From Bradysia coprophila (taxonomy: Eukaryota > Arthropoda > Insecta > Diptera > Sciaridae), in contig NW_023503874.1 of assembly GCF_014529535.1 (NCBI RefSeq), positions 36,413 through 100,412 of the forward strand: 64,000 nucleotides of DNA, in the 5' to 3' direction. The notes beneath the pieces were generated by a model. The model was given only the letters and a program-made list of their open reading frames with translations, was not told the DNA's origin and made no database searches. Positions 23,002 to 35,142 of the stretch are shown here, piece after piece. Positions within the stretch are counted from its first letter, which is position 1; the number at the start of each line of letters is the position of its first letter. The translations under genes and the position numbers were made by a program.

Positions 23002-23159
23002 TTAACCATCGACAGAATTCTCAAAAGGAACCAGAAAAATTGTCATAATTCCCAGCCGTTCTACAGTTGTCATCTCATTTCTCGCTCATTTTTGTATTTT
23101 TGACCTATATCGTAAACTTTTCCCATAGTGTTCCAGCCGATACATCTCGCAATGAGAAT

Positions 23160-23586
23160 TAGAGATGAGCGGGTTGCCCGAAATGTCGGGCTTCCCTTGC
23201 CCGAGCCCGAGCCCGCGGGCACGGGCACGGGTATTTCCTTAATAATTTGATAACGGGCGCCTAACCGATGCCCGTTAAAAGCCCGGTGTTCATGTTTTCA
23301 GAAAATTTTAGATCAAATTTAATGTTTTACTATGAGCAGGATTTAAATTTATTGTCAATCGCAATCTAAAAATCAATGTAATCAAATGATACGTGAGTAT
23401 AAAGAGAAAATAAAAGTGAATATGATAATTTCTAGCATGTATTGAAATGGGTTTACGAAGATGATGGGCACGGGCGCGGGCTTATCGAAAATCTGCGGGT
23501 GCGGGCACCGGCACGGGCTCTAAAATTGAAATTTACAGGTAACGGGCGCCGCGGGCAAAAAAATTAGGTATGCCCGCTCATCTCTA
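23160..23586. mobile_element. hAT-like MITE with CGGGCACGGG microrepeat ends
   Basis: TIRs TAGAGATGAGCGGG and CCCGCTCATCTCTA, then inward CCCGAGCCCGAGCCCGCGGG and related CGGGC words on both sides. The central part (about 23290-23450) is ordinary AT-rich DNA. The exact 8-bp target-site duplication is ATGAGAAT (23152-23159 and 23587-23594). Confidence 0.92.
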
Positions 23587-23594
23587 ATGAGAAT

Positions 23595-25432
23595 GGACTT
23601 TTTTACCTGTCGTCTTAAGAAAGACGCACAGGGGTTTAGAGGGTCTACGGATTATCTGTGCAAGAAAAGAAATTTCGTCCATTGATCCACCGTTCACTCA
23701 GAGTCTCAGCGTCAATTTTTCACCATATTCAAGACTTCAACCGAGCTAAACAGAACAATAAAAACCACGACAGAAGGGCCATATTCTAAGTCCAAGTACA
23801 GTCAAATCCGCGTGAAAACGCAAGAGCGAATTAAACAAAAACAAGAAATCGTCCGAGTCTCGTTTATCTCTAGAGTACCTAGAGACACCGTTTCGTTCCG
23901 CTAAATTCAAAAACTTCGGAGTTCATCTTTACAATTCCAGTGAAATGTAAAGTGAAGACAAACACATTGGGGAACTCATCAGGGACGACAATGTGTGGTA
24001 GTTTTTCAATTTATATGCGTTCTTCGGTAAGGTGGATAACTGTCAATCAGAGGAAAACCCACGACTAGAAAAACACAAGGTCAGTAAACTTACCAATAGT
24101 CACCAAACGTTTACTCAACATTTTATTGAAAAACTATAAAATTATAAAATATAACAAAGAATAAGGATCTGACCTTGACCATACATCCACTCGTTCATAC
24201 ATCATCCGGCACCTCACTCATTTCATATCACTTTCACCTCAACGCTCACAACACGAAAACAAAAACATTCACACTAAAACAAAAGAAAAAGGAACAACGA
24301 CACTAGCAGCACAATTAAACAAAAGGTCACTAAATCGCGAACAAACAAAGCGCGGAATTTTCGCAATAAATTAAGATTGGCTCACCTAGTTTGTGTATAT
24401 TACGTAGGTGGAAGCACGGGGTTTCAGGGGGTTTCGAACATTTAGTTTTTTCATGTTGCAGATATTGCAGTGTCAAATCCTGTCCAAGATGTGACATATT
24501 TGCAAGGTATTGGCCTTTTTCACAAAGTATAATCAGCGTAACCTTCGTAAAAAGAATCTTGAATCTGACAAGAGCACGTGTGCCAACGCGTAAAAAACAA
24601 ATGTTCAAAACCCCCTGCTGAACCGTGGCGATCCTCTTGTCAAACGGACAGTACATAAACAAATTCCATCATTTATCATGTTTATTTCCCTTGTAAGTAT
24701 CGTGACCTAAATGGTAAAGTCTGAAAATGTATCGTGTATTACCCATCTTTCACATGGAATAGGGTATGTGGTGATACACATACAATGCGAAAGTCGATGA
24801 AGTGGATTGAAGTTTATATCATTTGATTATGAGTGTTGGTATTTTCTGAAGCAATACCTATTGTGTCGAGCTCCACAACCTCCTCACTATAACGTCTACC
24901 TTAAGGATAATCCGATCCATCTGCTGCACCAGTGTAATGGCAAACAAACAAACTTCGACCTCAAATACAAATTCTGCGACAAAAATCAGAATGGTCTTGA
25001 TGTGTTGTTCAAATTTTATTGCATTTTTTGACTTTATAGGACTTTGTGGTCATTTGATACATAATTCACACCTACTGATGTTCAGAATAATCACGAAAAC
25101 TCCCAAAAATTCATAAAAATTCCCTTAAAATAATCCATGAGCTGCACTGCCGAGATGCAGTCTTCGGTGAGCCTAACTAACAATCTCTTACTAATACACT
25201 TCGCCCCCGTCTGGCTAATTTCCAACAATCAAATAAAAAAGGGTCACATTTCAACTGTGCCATGTCATATCGAACCATTTTGCAATTTTGTTCTTGTTTT
25301 TTTGTTCACTCAGAAATTGATAAAAGAGTTCAATTGGGGTGAAATTAACACATTACAACGTCAACAGCGACAACAATTGCATTCTGGTATACTGAAGCAA
25401 AGCGAAGAGAATACAAGCATTCAGTGGGAACG
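23595..25432. other. intergenic region before the duplicated PLXDC 5' end
   Basis: No gene could be supported. A weak exon-like frame (CRAPQPPHYNVYLKDNPIHL) lies near 24865-24980 and has no recognisable family. From 25137 the sequence is the upstream part of the block duplicated at 29822. Confidence 0.4.
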
Positions 25433-26255
25433 ATGGCTCGCATACGGTTTGTGCTATTGCAGTCGATTGTGATAAATTTGTTTTTTGTTGCACCATTTTC
25501 CACATCCACTGAGTTTTCTGGTAATGTGAAACCTGTGCCTGAGTCAAACAAAATTGCATGTTCAATTCACGCCGTGAGTGCGCTTCAGAATTTGAATTTT
25601 AAGTGAACGAGTGGCCGAAAAATGAACGAAAAAATGTATTTCAATCAGAGAAATGATAACAGACGGCGCAGCGTCAACGCTTTCAATGGGACGATTTAAA
25701 GCTGCGTTAGAAGGACCTTTTCACGTTCTTTTTCAATTGTCAGCACTTACGGCGTGAATTGCGATAATTTGTCCTATCGACACTTGAGTGTAATGACATA
25801 TGAATCTGACGAAGCCAAACTTATTTTGGGTACTAGACAATTTAGGCTCATCACATCGCCATGAAACATCCGAGAATGATGAACAGGGGAACAATATCGA
25901 GATCAACAATAAAACCACCAACACACAAACCTCGACACAAACAACACCAACGAAAACGTTTGAGTCCATATATTACAATAGCGAAGTAATGGTCAACAAA
26001 ACGTTATCGGATGAGTACTGGTCAGATGGCAAAAATTTCACAGTCAGCCAATTACTTTCAACATCAGTCCGCAAATCTATCGTGAGTTTATTTTATGGCC
26101 TCCCCCCTGCGAAAGTTGACCATTAAATTCCAGTTTGCAAACATTCTCACTCATGAATCTTTGAGCATCTTGATTCGGTAACTGTTTTTCGACAAGTGTA
26201 GTTGTTTACTTCGCCGTCGACTCGGATATACAAACTCAATCGAAAATTGTGTGAT
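25137..26255 (+). repeat. segmental duplication, unit 1 (partner 29822-31085)
   Basis: Starts at TGAGCTGCACTGCCGAGATG in both copies. It continues through both exons and the intron between them, to the GACAAGTGTAGTTGTTTACT MITE remnant, with small indels. It is direct, not inverted. Confidence 0.85.
25433..26081 (+). CDS. duplicated first two exons of the plexin-domain-containing gene
   Basis: Exon 1 (25433-25520) encodes a signal peptide, MARIRFVLLQSIVINLFFVA, and ends at a GTAATG donor. Exon 2 (25837-26081, 245 nt) encodes an Asn/Thr-rich segment ending in NFTVSQLLSTSVRKSI before a GTGAGT donor. Both exons match in length and phase the exons at 30127-30214 and 30563-30807, with few residue changes (Val/Ile after NSE, Ser/Leu in YWSDG, Ser/Ala near the end). 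No copy of the later exons follows; instead an M60 gene copy lies downstream. It may be an alternative 5' end for the full gene, since its exon 2 ends in the same phase, or a non-functional duplicate. The exon 1 donor is inferred from phase. Confidence 0.65.
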
Positions 26256-26326
26256 ATAAACAGAGTCAACGTATATGTTTCATGTGATTAGATTAGATTA
26301 TGTTTATTCCCGTTACTCGTTAGAGG

Positions 26327-26468
26327 CAGTGCCGAACTGGCTCAAAACAGCCCTTCGGGCGTTGTATGAAGAAATTTTTCAAAAGGCCTTTCGTTGCCTT
26401 TTATCCATACACAAATCAAAAGGCCCTTCGTGAATCGCCCGAACGCCCATAGGGCCAGTACGGCACTG
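26327..26468. mobile_element. hAT-like MITE, CAGTGCCG type
   Basis: TIRs CAGTGCCGAACTGGC and GCCAGTACGGCACTG. The exact 8-bp target-site duplication is GTTAGAGG (26319-26326 and 26469-26476). The 142-bp body is built of CCCTTCGGGCG and AAAAGGC words in both orientations. Non-coding. Confidence 0.9.
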
Positions 26469-26477
26469 GTTAGAGGA

Positions 26478-27000
26478 ACAGATCAGAAAGAAAACATTTG
26501 TGGCCATGTACATCTCGATCGTTGTCAGAAAAAATTACATCTACAAAAGAGTGACGCGTATGCCTTAGTTGCAGCGATGGGAAGGGGATTTGTTTGGTTT
26601 GTATAGAAGATAAGAATTAATTTTGGAAAATTGAAAGATCACTTGACTGCAGCATAAGTTGTGTGTTAAATTTCGTATTTAACACCTTGTAGACATTACG
26701 TTAAAAATGACCTTCGTATGACCCTGTTAAGTCTACTATTTGGATCGGTGTATATCAAATTAACGTTACTACGAGGGGGAACCTATGCGAGCAAATACTT
26801 GGACATGTGCTATTTGATATTGGTACCATACCAATAGAAGCCAATACACACAAATGACGCAAATAGACGGCAATAGAAACCAATAGATGCCAATAGAGAC
26901 GCTGATAGTCACCAACACAGACTTGTTTATCGACATGCATTGACGTACTATTTCCTTACATTGGTAGCTATTTGACAGGGGAAAACAACAATGAACAATC
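26478..27000. other. duplicated flank upstream of the truncated M60 copy
   Basis: Matches 9878-9950 plus 11440-11980 without the 1.47-kb insertion found there. The words 'ccaatag' and 'gccaata' are frequent at 26830-26910. No gene. Confidence 0.55.
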
Positions 27001-28554
27001 TTGTCCCACCGTTCGACCATTATTCGTACATTATTTTGCCATTATTCGCTTGCATTTACCTCTATTCGCACACATCTACCACGAAATCGAACCCAGCAAG
27101 TTATGCAGATACTTAGAGATCGATTGCGTTATGCACCCAATGACGATGTATTCAACAGAGATATTAATGAGGAACTGAAGAAACTTCCAACGTTTGTGCC
27201 GACAGCTACAAATCCAGTAACTACTGAAAAGGAAAAACAATTTCTTGTCGTTCATCGATTTCTATGCGAATTTCTGATTAACGAGGTTGGATTAACGAGC
27301 GACATTCCACCTCATCCTTCAGCCGTGTCATTTCCAGGAGATGTTGTTACCTCTGACGGGGAACGCTTATCGCATCTGATACAAATTCCATTAGACGTCA
27401 TAGAAGTGAACACAAGAGGGACTGCTTGGTACAGTACAGGATTATACGCTCGACCAGGAGATGAAATTCACATTGAAGTGTTAAATGCAACCAATTGGGA
27501 ATTTGATCTGGATGTTCAAATTGGGGCACACACCGACAATCTGGAACATTTATCAAGTTGGAGAAGGTGTCCCAACATAGTCTTTCGAAACAAAATCTTA
27601 AATAACAGAGCGAGTTTGGCTAACCCGTTCGGCGGACCTATCTACATTCTTCTTAACAACAACAACAATGGAATGCTACAACTATCAATAACCGGAGGAA
27701 TTCGATCACCCACCTATTTTATGGGAAAAACACTTGTCAGCCAATGGCAAAATGAGATCAGAAATAGTACAGCTCCGTGGGGTGAGTTAATCGGACAAAA
27801 TTTGATAATTCTTACACAGAACCACCACCTGTCCCAGATTGACGACCCTGAAGCGATAATTGATTTTTGGAATCGCGTCCTAGATGCTATATCCGATCTG
27901 GGAGCTCTGCCTCGTGAAAGAGTGAAATCCGAAAGATTCGTGGCCGACGTTCAAATCTCGAGTGGATTGATGCATAGCGGATATCCAATTATGTACTTAT
28001 TATCCGACCAAAACAAGCCTCTGCGCATTTCTGAGTTTAGAACACCCCTATCGAGATTGTGGGATCACTTACGTGAACTGGGCAGAAACCATCAGAAAAC
28101 CGATTGGACATTCTCAGGCACTGAAGACGTTACTTGCAACTTATTCGTCTTGTACGTCATGCACAACATTCTATTGGCTCCTACGAACCAAACACACTTT
28201 AATCTCAGCGATCCTATTGCAGCTCAATCAGTGAGACAATATATCAACGATGGAAAGCAGTTCTCAGATTGGAAGTCGAGACCGTTTCTTGCACTGTTGA
28301 CGTACATTCAGCTACAGGAGCATTTCGGATGGTCGGCATATCAAAGAGTTTTTAGCAATTACAACCAACTAACTGAAGGTGAACGACCCAAAAATGACCA
28401 AGAAAAAATGGATTTGTGGATGATAATGTTCTCGAGAGTCGTAGAAAAGAATCTGACCCCGTTCTTTACTTCGTGGGGATTTCCAATTAGTCCAGGAGCG
28501 GAATCCAAAGTAGAGGACCTTCCTAGCACCACTCTTCGCATCAGGGATCCGTAA
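27001..28554 (+). CDS. M60/TCAF-like protein, 5'-truncated copy
   Basis: 517-residue open frame. From about 27066 it matches the intact gene from its residue 260 (TQQVMQILRDRLRYAPNDDV) to the last codon. The signal peptide and the amidotransferase-like N-terminal domain are absent, and the first 22 codons are unrelated flanking DNA. The M60-like region is full length, but the zinc-site segment reads RELGRNHQ (residues 358-365): both the first His and the second-His position are lost. No frameshift or stop over 490 shared codons suggests either recent truncation or continued use, perhaps with an upstream exon. It sits between the duplicated and the main first exons of the PLXDC gene on the same strand. 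Best read as a probably non-catalytic, possibly non-functional copy. Confidence 0.7.
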   Translation: MSHRSTIIRTLFCHYSLAFTSIRTHLPRNRTQQVMQILRDRLRYAPNDDVFNRDINEELKKLPTFVPTATNPVTTEKEKQFLVVHRFLCEFLINEVGLTSDIPPHPSAVSFPGDVVTSDGERLSHLIQIPLDVIEVNTRGTAWYSTGLYARPGDEIHIEVLNATNWEFDLDVQIGAHTDNLEHLSSWRRCPNIVFRNKILNNRASLANPFGGPIYILLNNNNNGMLQLSITGGIRSPTYFMGKTLVSQWQNEIRNSTAPWGELIGQNLIILTQNHHLSQIDDPEAIIDFWNRVLDAISDLGALPRERVKSERFVADVQISSGLMHSGYPIMYLLSDQNKPLRISEFRTPLSRLWDHLRELGRNHQKTDWTFSGTEDVTCNLFVLYVMHNILLAPTNQTHFNLSDPIAAQSVRQYINDGKQFSDWKSRPFLALLTYIQLQEHFGWSAYQRVFSNYNQLTEGERPKNDQEKMDLWMIMFSRVVEKNLTPFFTSWGFPISPGAESKVEDLPSTTLRIRDP

Positions 28555-29150
28555 TTCGTTCGTATAACTGCTATTAGCACAGGAGTTTCGAGTGTTTCAC
28601 TAGAAGCTGTCGGTTCAAGTAAAAATAAATAGATTTTGAGTCCAAAGTTATTTTGTTAGTAGACTATTATGATCTGAGCGGGGAGAGTAGTTAAACCATC
28701 GTCCTCTGGGTTTCGCTACTTTTACTACTTTTACTTATACTCCTAAACTAGAGCTTCTTATGGTAACCGATATAACAGGAAGGATCTTCTTGTATTTTCT
28801 ACTTCTATGTATGATGTACATAGGACTAGTCGTAAGCTTGTATAAGGCGGAGTAGGACAAGCTTACGACGTGTCCTAAAAATTTTGTTTTCATCACGAGT
28901 TACGAACTATGGCTTTTGTGTCTTAAGGATCATAATGAGACGAAACCACAACAACATAAACATAGATATCACTCTACACCAATTTCATCAACTATCATGC
29001 ACACTCGATTGCGTCCGAAAATTATATACGAAACTCCATTGTCGGCCGGAGAGAGCGTCAGTGAAAGTTACTTTCACGATCGGAAATACGTCTCTCTGAG
29101 AAGTACTGAAAAATTGACTGACGAAAAACGTCGAATTATGATCGTAATGT
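28555..29150. other. 3' flank of the truncated M60 copy
   Basis: Has an AATAAA near 28626, as after the other M60 genes. A short hairpin (TCGTAAGCTTGT against ACAAGCTTACGA) lies at about 28828-28872. No gene seen. Confidence 0.45.
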
Positions 29151-29356
29151 ATAGTTTCCACTTAAAAAGAGCACTCCGTTTAGTCTCCGTTTACATGACA
29201 GTTGTAAAATAGAACAAAAGAACTGTCACGCAAACGGAGTGGAAATTGAATTTATTTCAATTTTTTACTCCGTTTACGTGACAGTTCCTTTGTTATATTT
29301 AACAACTGTCATGTAAACGGAGGCTAAACGGAGTGCTCTTTTTAAGTGGAAACTAT
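29151..29356. mobile_element. fold-back MITE, ATAGTTTCCACTTAAAAAGA type
   Basis: Near-perfect 206-bp palindrome starting ATAGTTTCCACTTAAAAAGA and ending with its reverse complement. Inside, CTCCGTTTACATGACAGTTG faces its inverted partner near 29310. Flanking T and A give a possible TA target duplication. Related by its TTTCCACT end to the 2176-2452 element. Confidence 0.85.
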
Positions 29357-30126
29357 ACTTAAGGCACAAAAAATCTAATTGTTTTTGATAAATTCACACC
29401 CATTGTTCAGAATAATCACAGGAATTCCCAAAAATTCCTAAAGGGCAATGGACCCTTTGCAAATTTGTAGCCTACATTTAGGCTGAAGAATAATCGTTTT
29501 TTGATGATATTTCTCTGAACCAAAACGTTTTTTTTTAAGTAAAACCATTAAAGTAAGCAATAATGTGCTACTTTCGAACAATTGGTTTATGAAACATAAC
29601 TTAACCCACTTGAAGTAACCTCTGCAGATTGTGCAAATTAATGTAATCTGCACAGATTTCACCAAGTTTCATAAATTGTTCCTATGAAAGTAGCCCACTT
29701 TTGCTTGGTTTAATAGTTTAACTTTTTCAAAAAAATATTTAAATTGACAGAAATCATCAAAAAACGAAAAAATGTCCGCCCAAATGTAGGCTACAAATTT
29801 GCAAAGAGTTCATCGCTCTAAAAATAGGTCCATGAGCTGCACTGCCGAGATGCAGTCTTCGGTGACCCTAACTAACAATCGCTTACTGATACACTTCGCC
29901 CTCGTCTGACTAATTTCCAATAATCAAATAAAAAAGGTCACATTACAACTGTGCCATGTCATATTGAACCATTTTGCAATTTTGTTCTTGTTTTTTTGTT
30001 CACTCAGAAATTGATAAAAGAGTTCAATTGGGGTGAAATTAACACATTACAACGTAAACAGCGACAACAATTGCATTCTGGTATACTGAAGCAAAGCGAA
30101 GAGAATACAAGTATTCAGTGGGAACG
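29357..30126. other. non-coding; upstream of the PLXDC gene
   Basis: 29440-29530 and 29740-29830 form a loose inverted pair (GCAAATTTGTAGCCTACATT). From 29822 the segmental duplication partner of 25137 begins. The PLXDC promoter presumably lies here, but no core element was identified. Confidence 0.45.
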
Positions 30127-32259
30127 ATGGCTCGCATACGGTTTGTGCTATTGCAGTCGATTGTGATAAATTTGTTTTTTGTTGCACCATTTTCCACATC
30201 CACTGAGTTTTCTGGTAATGTGAAACCTGTGCCTGAGTCAAACAAAATTGCATGTTCAATTCACGCCGTGAGTGCGCTTCAGAATTTGAAGTGAACGATT
30301 GACCGAAAAATGAACGAAAAAATATATTTCAATCAGAGAAATGATAACAGACGGCGCAGCGCTGACTGTTACCAATTCTATGATTTCAACGCTTTCATTG
30401 GGACGATTTAAAGCTGCGTTAGAAGAACCTTTTCACGTTCTTTTTTCAATTGTCAGCATTTACGGCGTGAATTGCGATATTTTGTCCTATCGACGCTTGA
30501 GTGTAGTGACGATGATGTATGAATCTGACGAAGCCAAACTAATAAATATTTTTGGGTACTAGACAATTTAGGCTCATCACATCGCCATGAAACATCCGAG
30601 AATGATGAACAGGGGAACAATATCGAGATCAACAATAAAACCACCAACACACAAACCTCGACACAAACAACACCAACGAAAACGTTTGAGTCCATATATT
30701 ACAATAGCGAAATAATGGTCAACAAAACGTTGTCGGATGAGTACTGGTTAGATGGCAAAAATTTCACAGTCAGCCAATTACTTTCAACATCAGTCCGCAA
30801 AGCTATCGTGAGTTTATTTTATGGCCTCCCCCCTGCGAAAGTTGACCATTAAATGCCATCAGTTTGCACCCTGCGAAACATTCGTTTTACATGTATTTCT
30901 TTGTGATAATCAACTTTCGGAAGGGGGAACGCAATAAAACGGAATACATTAGATTTTGAAACAACTTTGAGATCCTCGTAAACTCGCTTATGAGTCTTTG
31001 AGCATCTTGCTTCAGTAACTGTTTTTCGACAAGTGTAGTTGTTTACTTCGCCGTCGGCTCGGATATACAAACTCTACCGTTGTCGAAAAGACAGTTGACA
31101 GCTTTCGAAGTATGTGGCATCTAAAATAACGACAAACTTTCACAGGAGGTACCGCTGACATTTGCCTTTCCATATTATGGGGATCCCTTACATTACATAA
31201 TAATTAATTCTGGGGGTTTCCTGTTTACCGGAGGTAGAGATCGCGCATTTTTAACAAGAATGCAGTACATTGCACCATTAATGATGAACTTCAACGCCAG
31301 TTTATCAAATGTCACAACCGTGAAGTATTCTGACAATGGTCAGTTTGAATCGCTCCACTCATGTTCAGAATAATCTTTTATGCTCGTTGTGTAGGGACTG
31401 CATTTACGGTCGTATGGGAAAAGATTCCGCTGCAGGAGAAAGCGAATAAAACATTGCGACTTTTCACATTTGGTGTGACTATTCACGAATCAGGCCATAT
31501 AACATTTGCATACCGTGTCATACCAGTGCCATTAAATGAGAACTTAAGTAGTGTACTCAAAGTGGGTCTATCTGACGGTTATTCCTTCTATAAAAAAATG
31601 AAACCTTTAAGTAAGTATTTATTAGTTACATCACAATTTACACCGCGCAGAAGTGACAGTCCGAAAAAGAAATGTCTACTTTCCCCCTGTCAAAATAATA
31701 GGGAATAAAATGTCTATTTTCTCGCCCGGACTTTCATCAAACAAAACGTCAAAATGACATCATTTTCTCACGGTCTTTCTCAATGGAGAAAGTGAAATTA
31801 ATCACACCGGACATAATGAAAAAAGGTTTATCTTAAGTTCTCCTCTTGCCATGACAAAATTGCGATGTGAGGAGAAAATAGACGTTTGACTTGAACTGTC
31901 ACTTTGTTTTAGATATTTCTTTCTTACGCGCTGACGAATATGATGTCGTTAAGTTTGATTGGGAATACATTCAAAACGAAACGCTGATCTATAATTCGCC
32001 GCGACCAACTTGTTTACAACACACAAATTGCGAAGCATGCGTTCAACCAACCGAAAATATGTCACACGTAAATGAAAAGAGAAATGCAGTTCGTCTGAAC
32101 AAATTCAAATAATATCATTACTTCCATTAGTGGCTTAAATGCTCATGGTGTCAAGCAGCGAAGTGTTGCTCTAGCAGATCTGATCGCAACAAAAAAAAAT
32201 GGGATAACAATACTTGTCTAGGTGGCATTTCAGACGCAGAGTCCTGTCCAGCCCATAAT
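30127..32259 (+). CDS. plexin-domain-containing protein (PLXDC/TEM7-like), extracellular part
   Basis: Six exons join in phase (1026 nt, 342 codons): 30127-30214, 30563-30807, 31146-31338, 31395-31610, 31913-32067 and 32131-32259, with GT/AG borders and short introns. Exon 1 gives a signal peptide. Exon 3 carries the family signature (LTFAFPYYG, SGGFLFTGG, MQYIAPLMMNFNASLSN, TVKYSDNG). Exon 4 continues with TAFTVVWEKIPLQ and HITFAYRVIPVPLNE. Exons 5-6 form a PSI domain with CLQHTNCEACVQPTE, CSWCQAAKCC and SDRNKKKW. PLXDC proteins are single-pass membrane receptors of extracellular-matrix or neurotrophic ligands. The transmembrane and cytoplasmic exons expected after the GTAAGT donor at 32260 were not found, so the gene is incomplete here. 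Exon 1 is less certain: its GTAATG donor was chosen over a downstream GTGAGT because only the former gives the right phase. Confidence 0.88.
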
Positions 32260-33902
32260 GTAAGTGGCTTCAACGAGCATACAGACATACTTTAAAAATA
32301 AATGCTGGAAGCAGAAAACTATTACATGCATGGAACAAGATTTTTTGTACTTTGACATTGAAATTGGCAAAAATAAAAAATTTAGCCTGGCGAACGATAT
32401 TCACTTTTAAATTTTTGGCGGACTTATGGAGTGAATTATAGTTATTCACTTATCGATTGAGGAGGCCGAAAGAGTTACGACAAAAGGTGAAAAATGTAAG
32501 CCCAAGGGCCGAAAGTGACAGAAAAAATGTAGGCCAATGTAATCCGGTGGGCTTACATATCTCACACTTTCGGCCCGTGGGTTTACATTTTTTTCTTTCG
32601 TCCCGCAGTAGGAAGCATGATTTTCATGTGTCGGGGCCGAAAATGATGGAGTTTTGAGATTTTTCTCTGCTTTTCGACCCCTTCCTTACATGAAATTTTT
32701 TTTTGAGTATCTGTTTTGGACGATTGTTTTTAGGCAATTTCGCGAGTTGTAGCCCGAACGAAGTGAGACCAAAACAGATATACAAATAACTATTTAAACT
32801 ATGTGGCGACCTTGAGGCATTCACAAATTTCAAAAGTCTTACCACAATCTCAACTAAGATTTGTGAAATATTTAAGGAATTTTCTGGGCTACTTTCGCCT
32901 AAGGTTAGTTCCAAGGAATCCTCTATGAAAAATAGGAAAAACATCTCCATGTGAATTTTTATGGATGGCTACTGACGATGCGACCTGATTTATCACTTTA
33001 ACAACATCTTCAATCCTAAATTTCATATATAGTCTCTTAATTTCGAGACAGTCCCCCTCTACCCGTTAAGGTCTCCAATATAATTATTGACGAGTAGCCA
33101 AAAAAAGTCGAGGAAAAATACCTTTTTTGACAAACCGATTTCAATTTAATTGGACATTGCATGCTAATCTGAAACAAGAAGACAGGTCAGATATTCGAAA
33201 TTTTATGCAAAAAATAATCAACCGAAGAAAGTGTCTTGGAACTAAGTCAACACGAAAAATTGATGTGACCGACGATTGTACATCATTAATCACATAAATG
33301 ATCGGCTGTGTACTTTAGTCAAAATCGTGTATGGCAGTGGCATGTTCGCTGCCGATTTTTTTTCCTTCTTTTTTTTATTTATAACATGATCGAAGAACAC
33401 ACACATATAATGTGCATGGGTGTGAAATCAAATTTAAAATTCCATAAAATTTTCATCAGCGAAAAATGCTTATTTCTGTCACCACATTATAAATTTAATA
33501 AAACTTTTAAGAAAGTACTAAATATGAGGATAACATAACATAACGATCCCACGTCGTATAATGAAAATATTTTTTTGTGGAAAAAGAATTTTCATTTTTC
33601 ACTTTCATGTCTCGTACGAAGAGGGCTATTTGAGTGGAGGATACCGTTTGTAACACTGCAGTAAGAAGAATTTATTTATTTATTTTTTGTCTAAGGGTCA
33701 TCCATTATTCCGAACCTCAAAGATGAGATGAGCGGACGAACAAAAAGAAAAAAAAAATTGGGAGGGCACTCAAAGGATTCAGAGATTTTTATAAAAATGT
33801 GTTTCCTCATGTACATCCCTACACTACCATCGAAAGGAGAAAAGGTCTCAACACAAAATTTAATTTTGGCGAACTTCTTGACGATATGGCATTTTGTTGA
33901 CG
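32260..33902. other. non-coding downstream of PLXDC exons
   Basis: 32485-32610 is an inverted pair based on GGGCCGAAAGTG and GGCTTACAT. 32630-32780 is a repeat also present at 52905-53040 (GGAGTTTTGAGATTTTTCTC, TTTTGGACGATTG). The missing PLXDC transmembrane exon was searched for by eye and not found. Confidence 0.45.
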
Positions 33903-35142
33903 TTTTTAGACCCGTACGAAGTACTGGAGTCTTATAGGTTTACGCATACGTTTGTAACACGTCGAATTGGACTCCCTGAGTAAGGGGAAACCTATTGTGG
34001 TTGTCTAGAGATGCCAAATCCGCGAAAAAAAAATGTCCGTCTGTCTGTCCGTCTATCCGTCTGTCTGTCTGCACGATAACTTGAGTAAAACGCATCCTAT
34101 TTTGAAAATTCTTTTTTTTTCCCGTTTGGTAATGTCAAAAGACAGGCTAAGTTCGAAGATGAGTGATTTTGGATCGACCCCTCCCGAGCTGTGGCCCAAT
34201 TAGTGCTTTACGGTTTTTCGAAGATATCTCCGGACATTTAAACGTTAAACTTGTAAGTGATACGTCAAATAAAAGATATTTACAATACCGATCGACAAAA
34301 AAAAAGTTTATGGAAATCGGATGACCGACTCGTGAGTTAGACCCCTTGGTGTGGAACAGGCACAGGGCGGCAAGCAGTTTTTGCTTGTAGGTCGGCCACA
34401 TTTGAACATATTTCGTCTGTTTTAGCTTTATTAGATAGGTATTGACCGTACCAATCAGGGAAAAAAAATTTATGAAATTATGTTCTCCGGAGCGTGAGCT
34501 AGGTCTCTTGGAGTGAGCTCTTATCTGGCTACTCGGAAGTACAGTGAACGTGGTGTATTTTGACAATATCTCGAGTAAATTTTGACCGAATTTCATGAAT
34601 TTTTTTTTGTTTGAAAGGTACTAACGAATGTAAAGCGTCGGTACTATCTCCTAACAAAATGGCTGCCGGCGGCCATATTGGATTTTAGTAAAAGTGATAT
34701 AAAGTGGGAAAAATGATACTTAGAGAGTTTCTGTTAACATGGAAATAATGTGTTAAGTGTGAGGGGTTTCAGGGATTCCATATATAGACATCTATATATA
34801 CCTATATACAGCTATATTGAGCTATATACAGGCATATAGAGCTATATAATAGCATATTCCTCTGTGAAATGTTTATTTACAGTGAAATATAGGTAAATAT
34901 AGCGGTATATAGCTGTTTAAATAGGAATTTATGAAATTTGACTTCGTACGGGGCTGTCTATATTGCCTCCGGCAATTTAATTGTATATGATAACAAGGCA
35001 AAGAGTGGATAATGTAAGTGATTTAAAAGAAAGAATAGTTTTTCAGCAGAGAAGAAAATGAAGTAAGAGAAATGAAGAGTTTCACATTAAAGGCTTTTGA
35101 TACGAATAGGTGTTTCGTACGGGTCGGCGTTAGCTATGTTTT
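33903..35142 (+). mobile_element. interspersed 1.2-kb element, copy 3 (complete)
   Basis: Complete from TTTTTAGACCCGTACGAAGT to GGGTCGGCGTTAGCTATGTT, with GACCCGTACGAA inverted near both ends. It contains the GTCC/GTCT repeat near 34040, a conserved middle, and the atatag-rich domain near 34780-34920. The minus-strand 149-codon frame at 34147-34596 is also partly open in copy 59372-60607, but it has no recognisable domain and is broken in other copies. Confidence 0.85.

Noticed and set aside
30215..30267. Extending PLXDC exon 1 to the GTGAGT donor at 30268
   Set aside because: That donor is a better match to consensus but gives phase 0, which does not fit the next exon; GTAATG at 30215 gives the needed phase 1.
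34147..34596. 149-codon minus-strand frame within the 1.2-kb element, partly shared by other copies
   Set aside because: Similarity follows from shared DNA; the frame is broken in other copies, has poly-Phe/Lys runs from T/A tracts, and shows no transposase motif.
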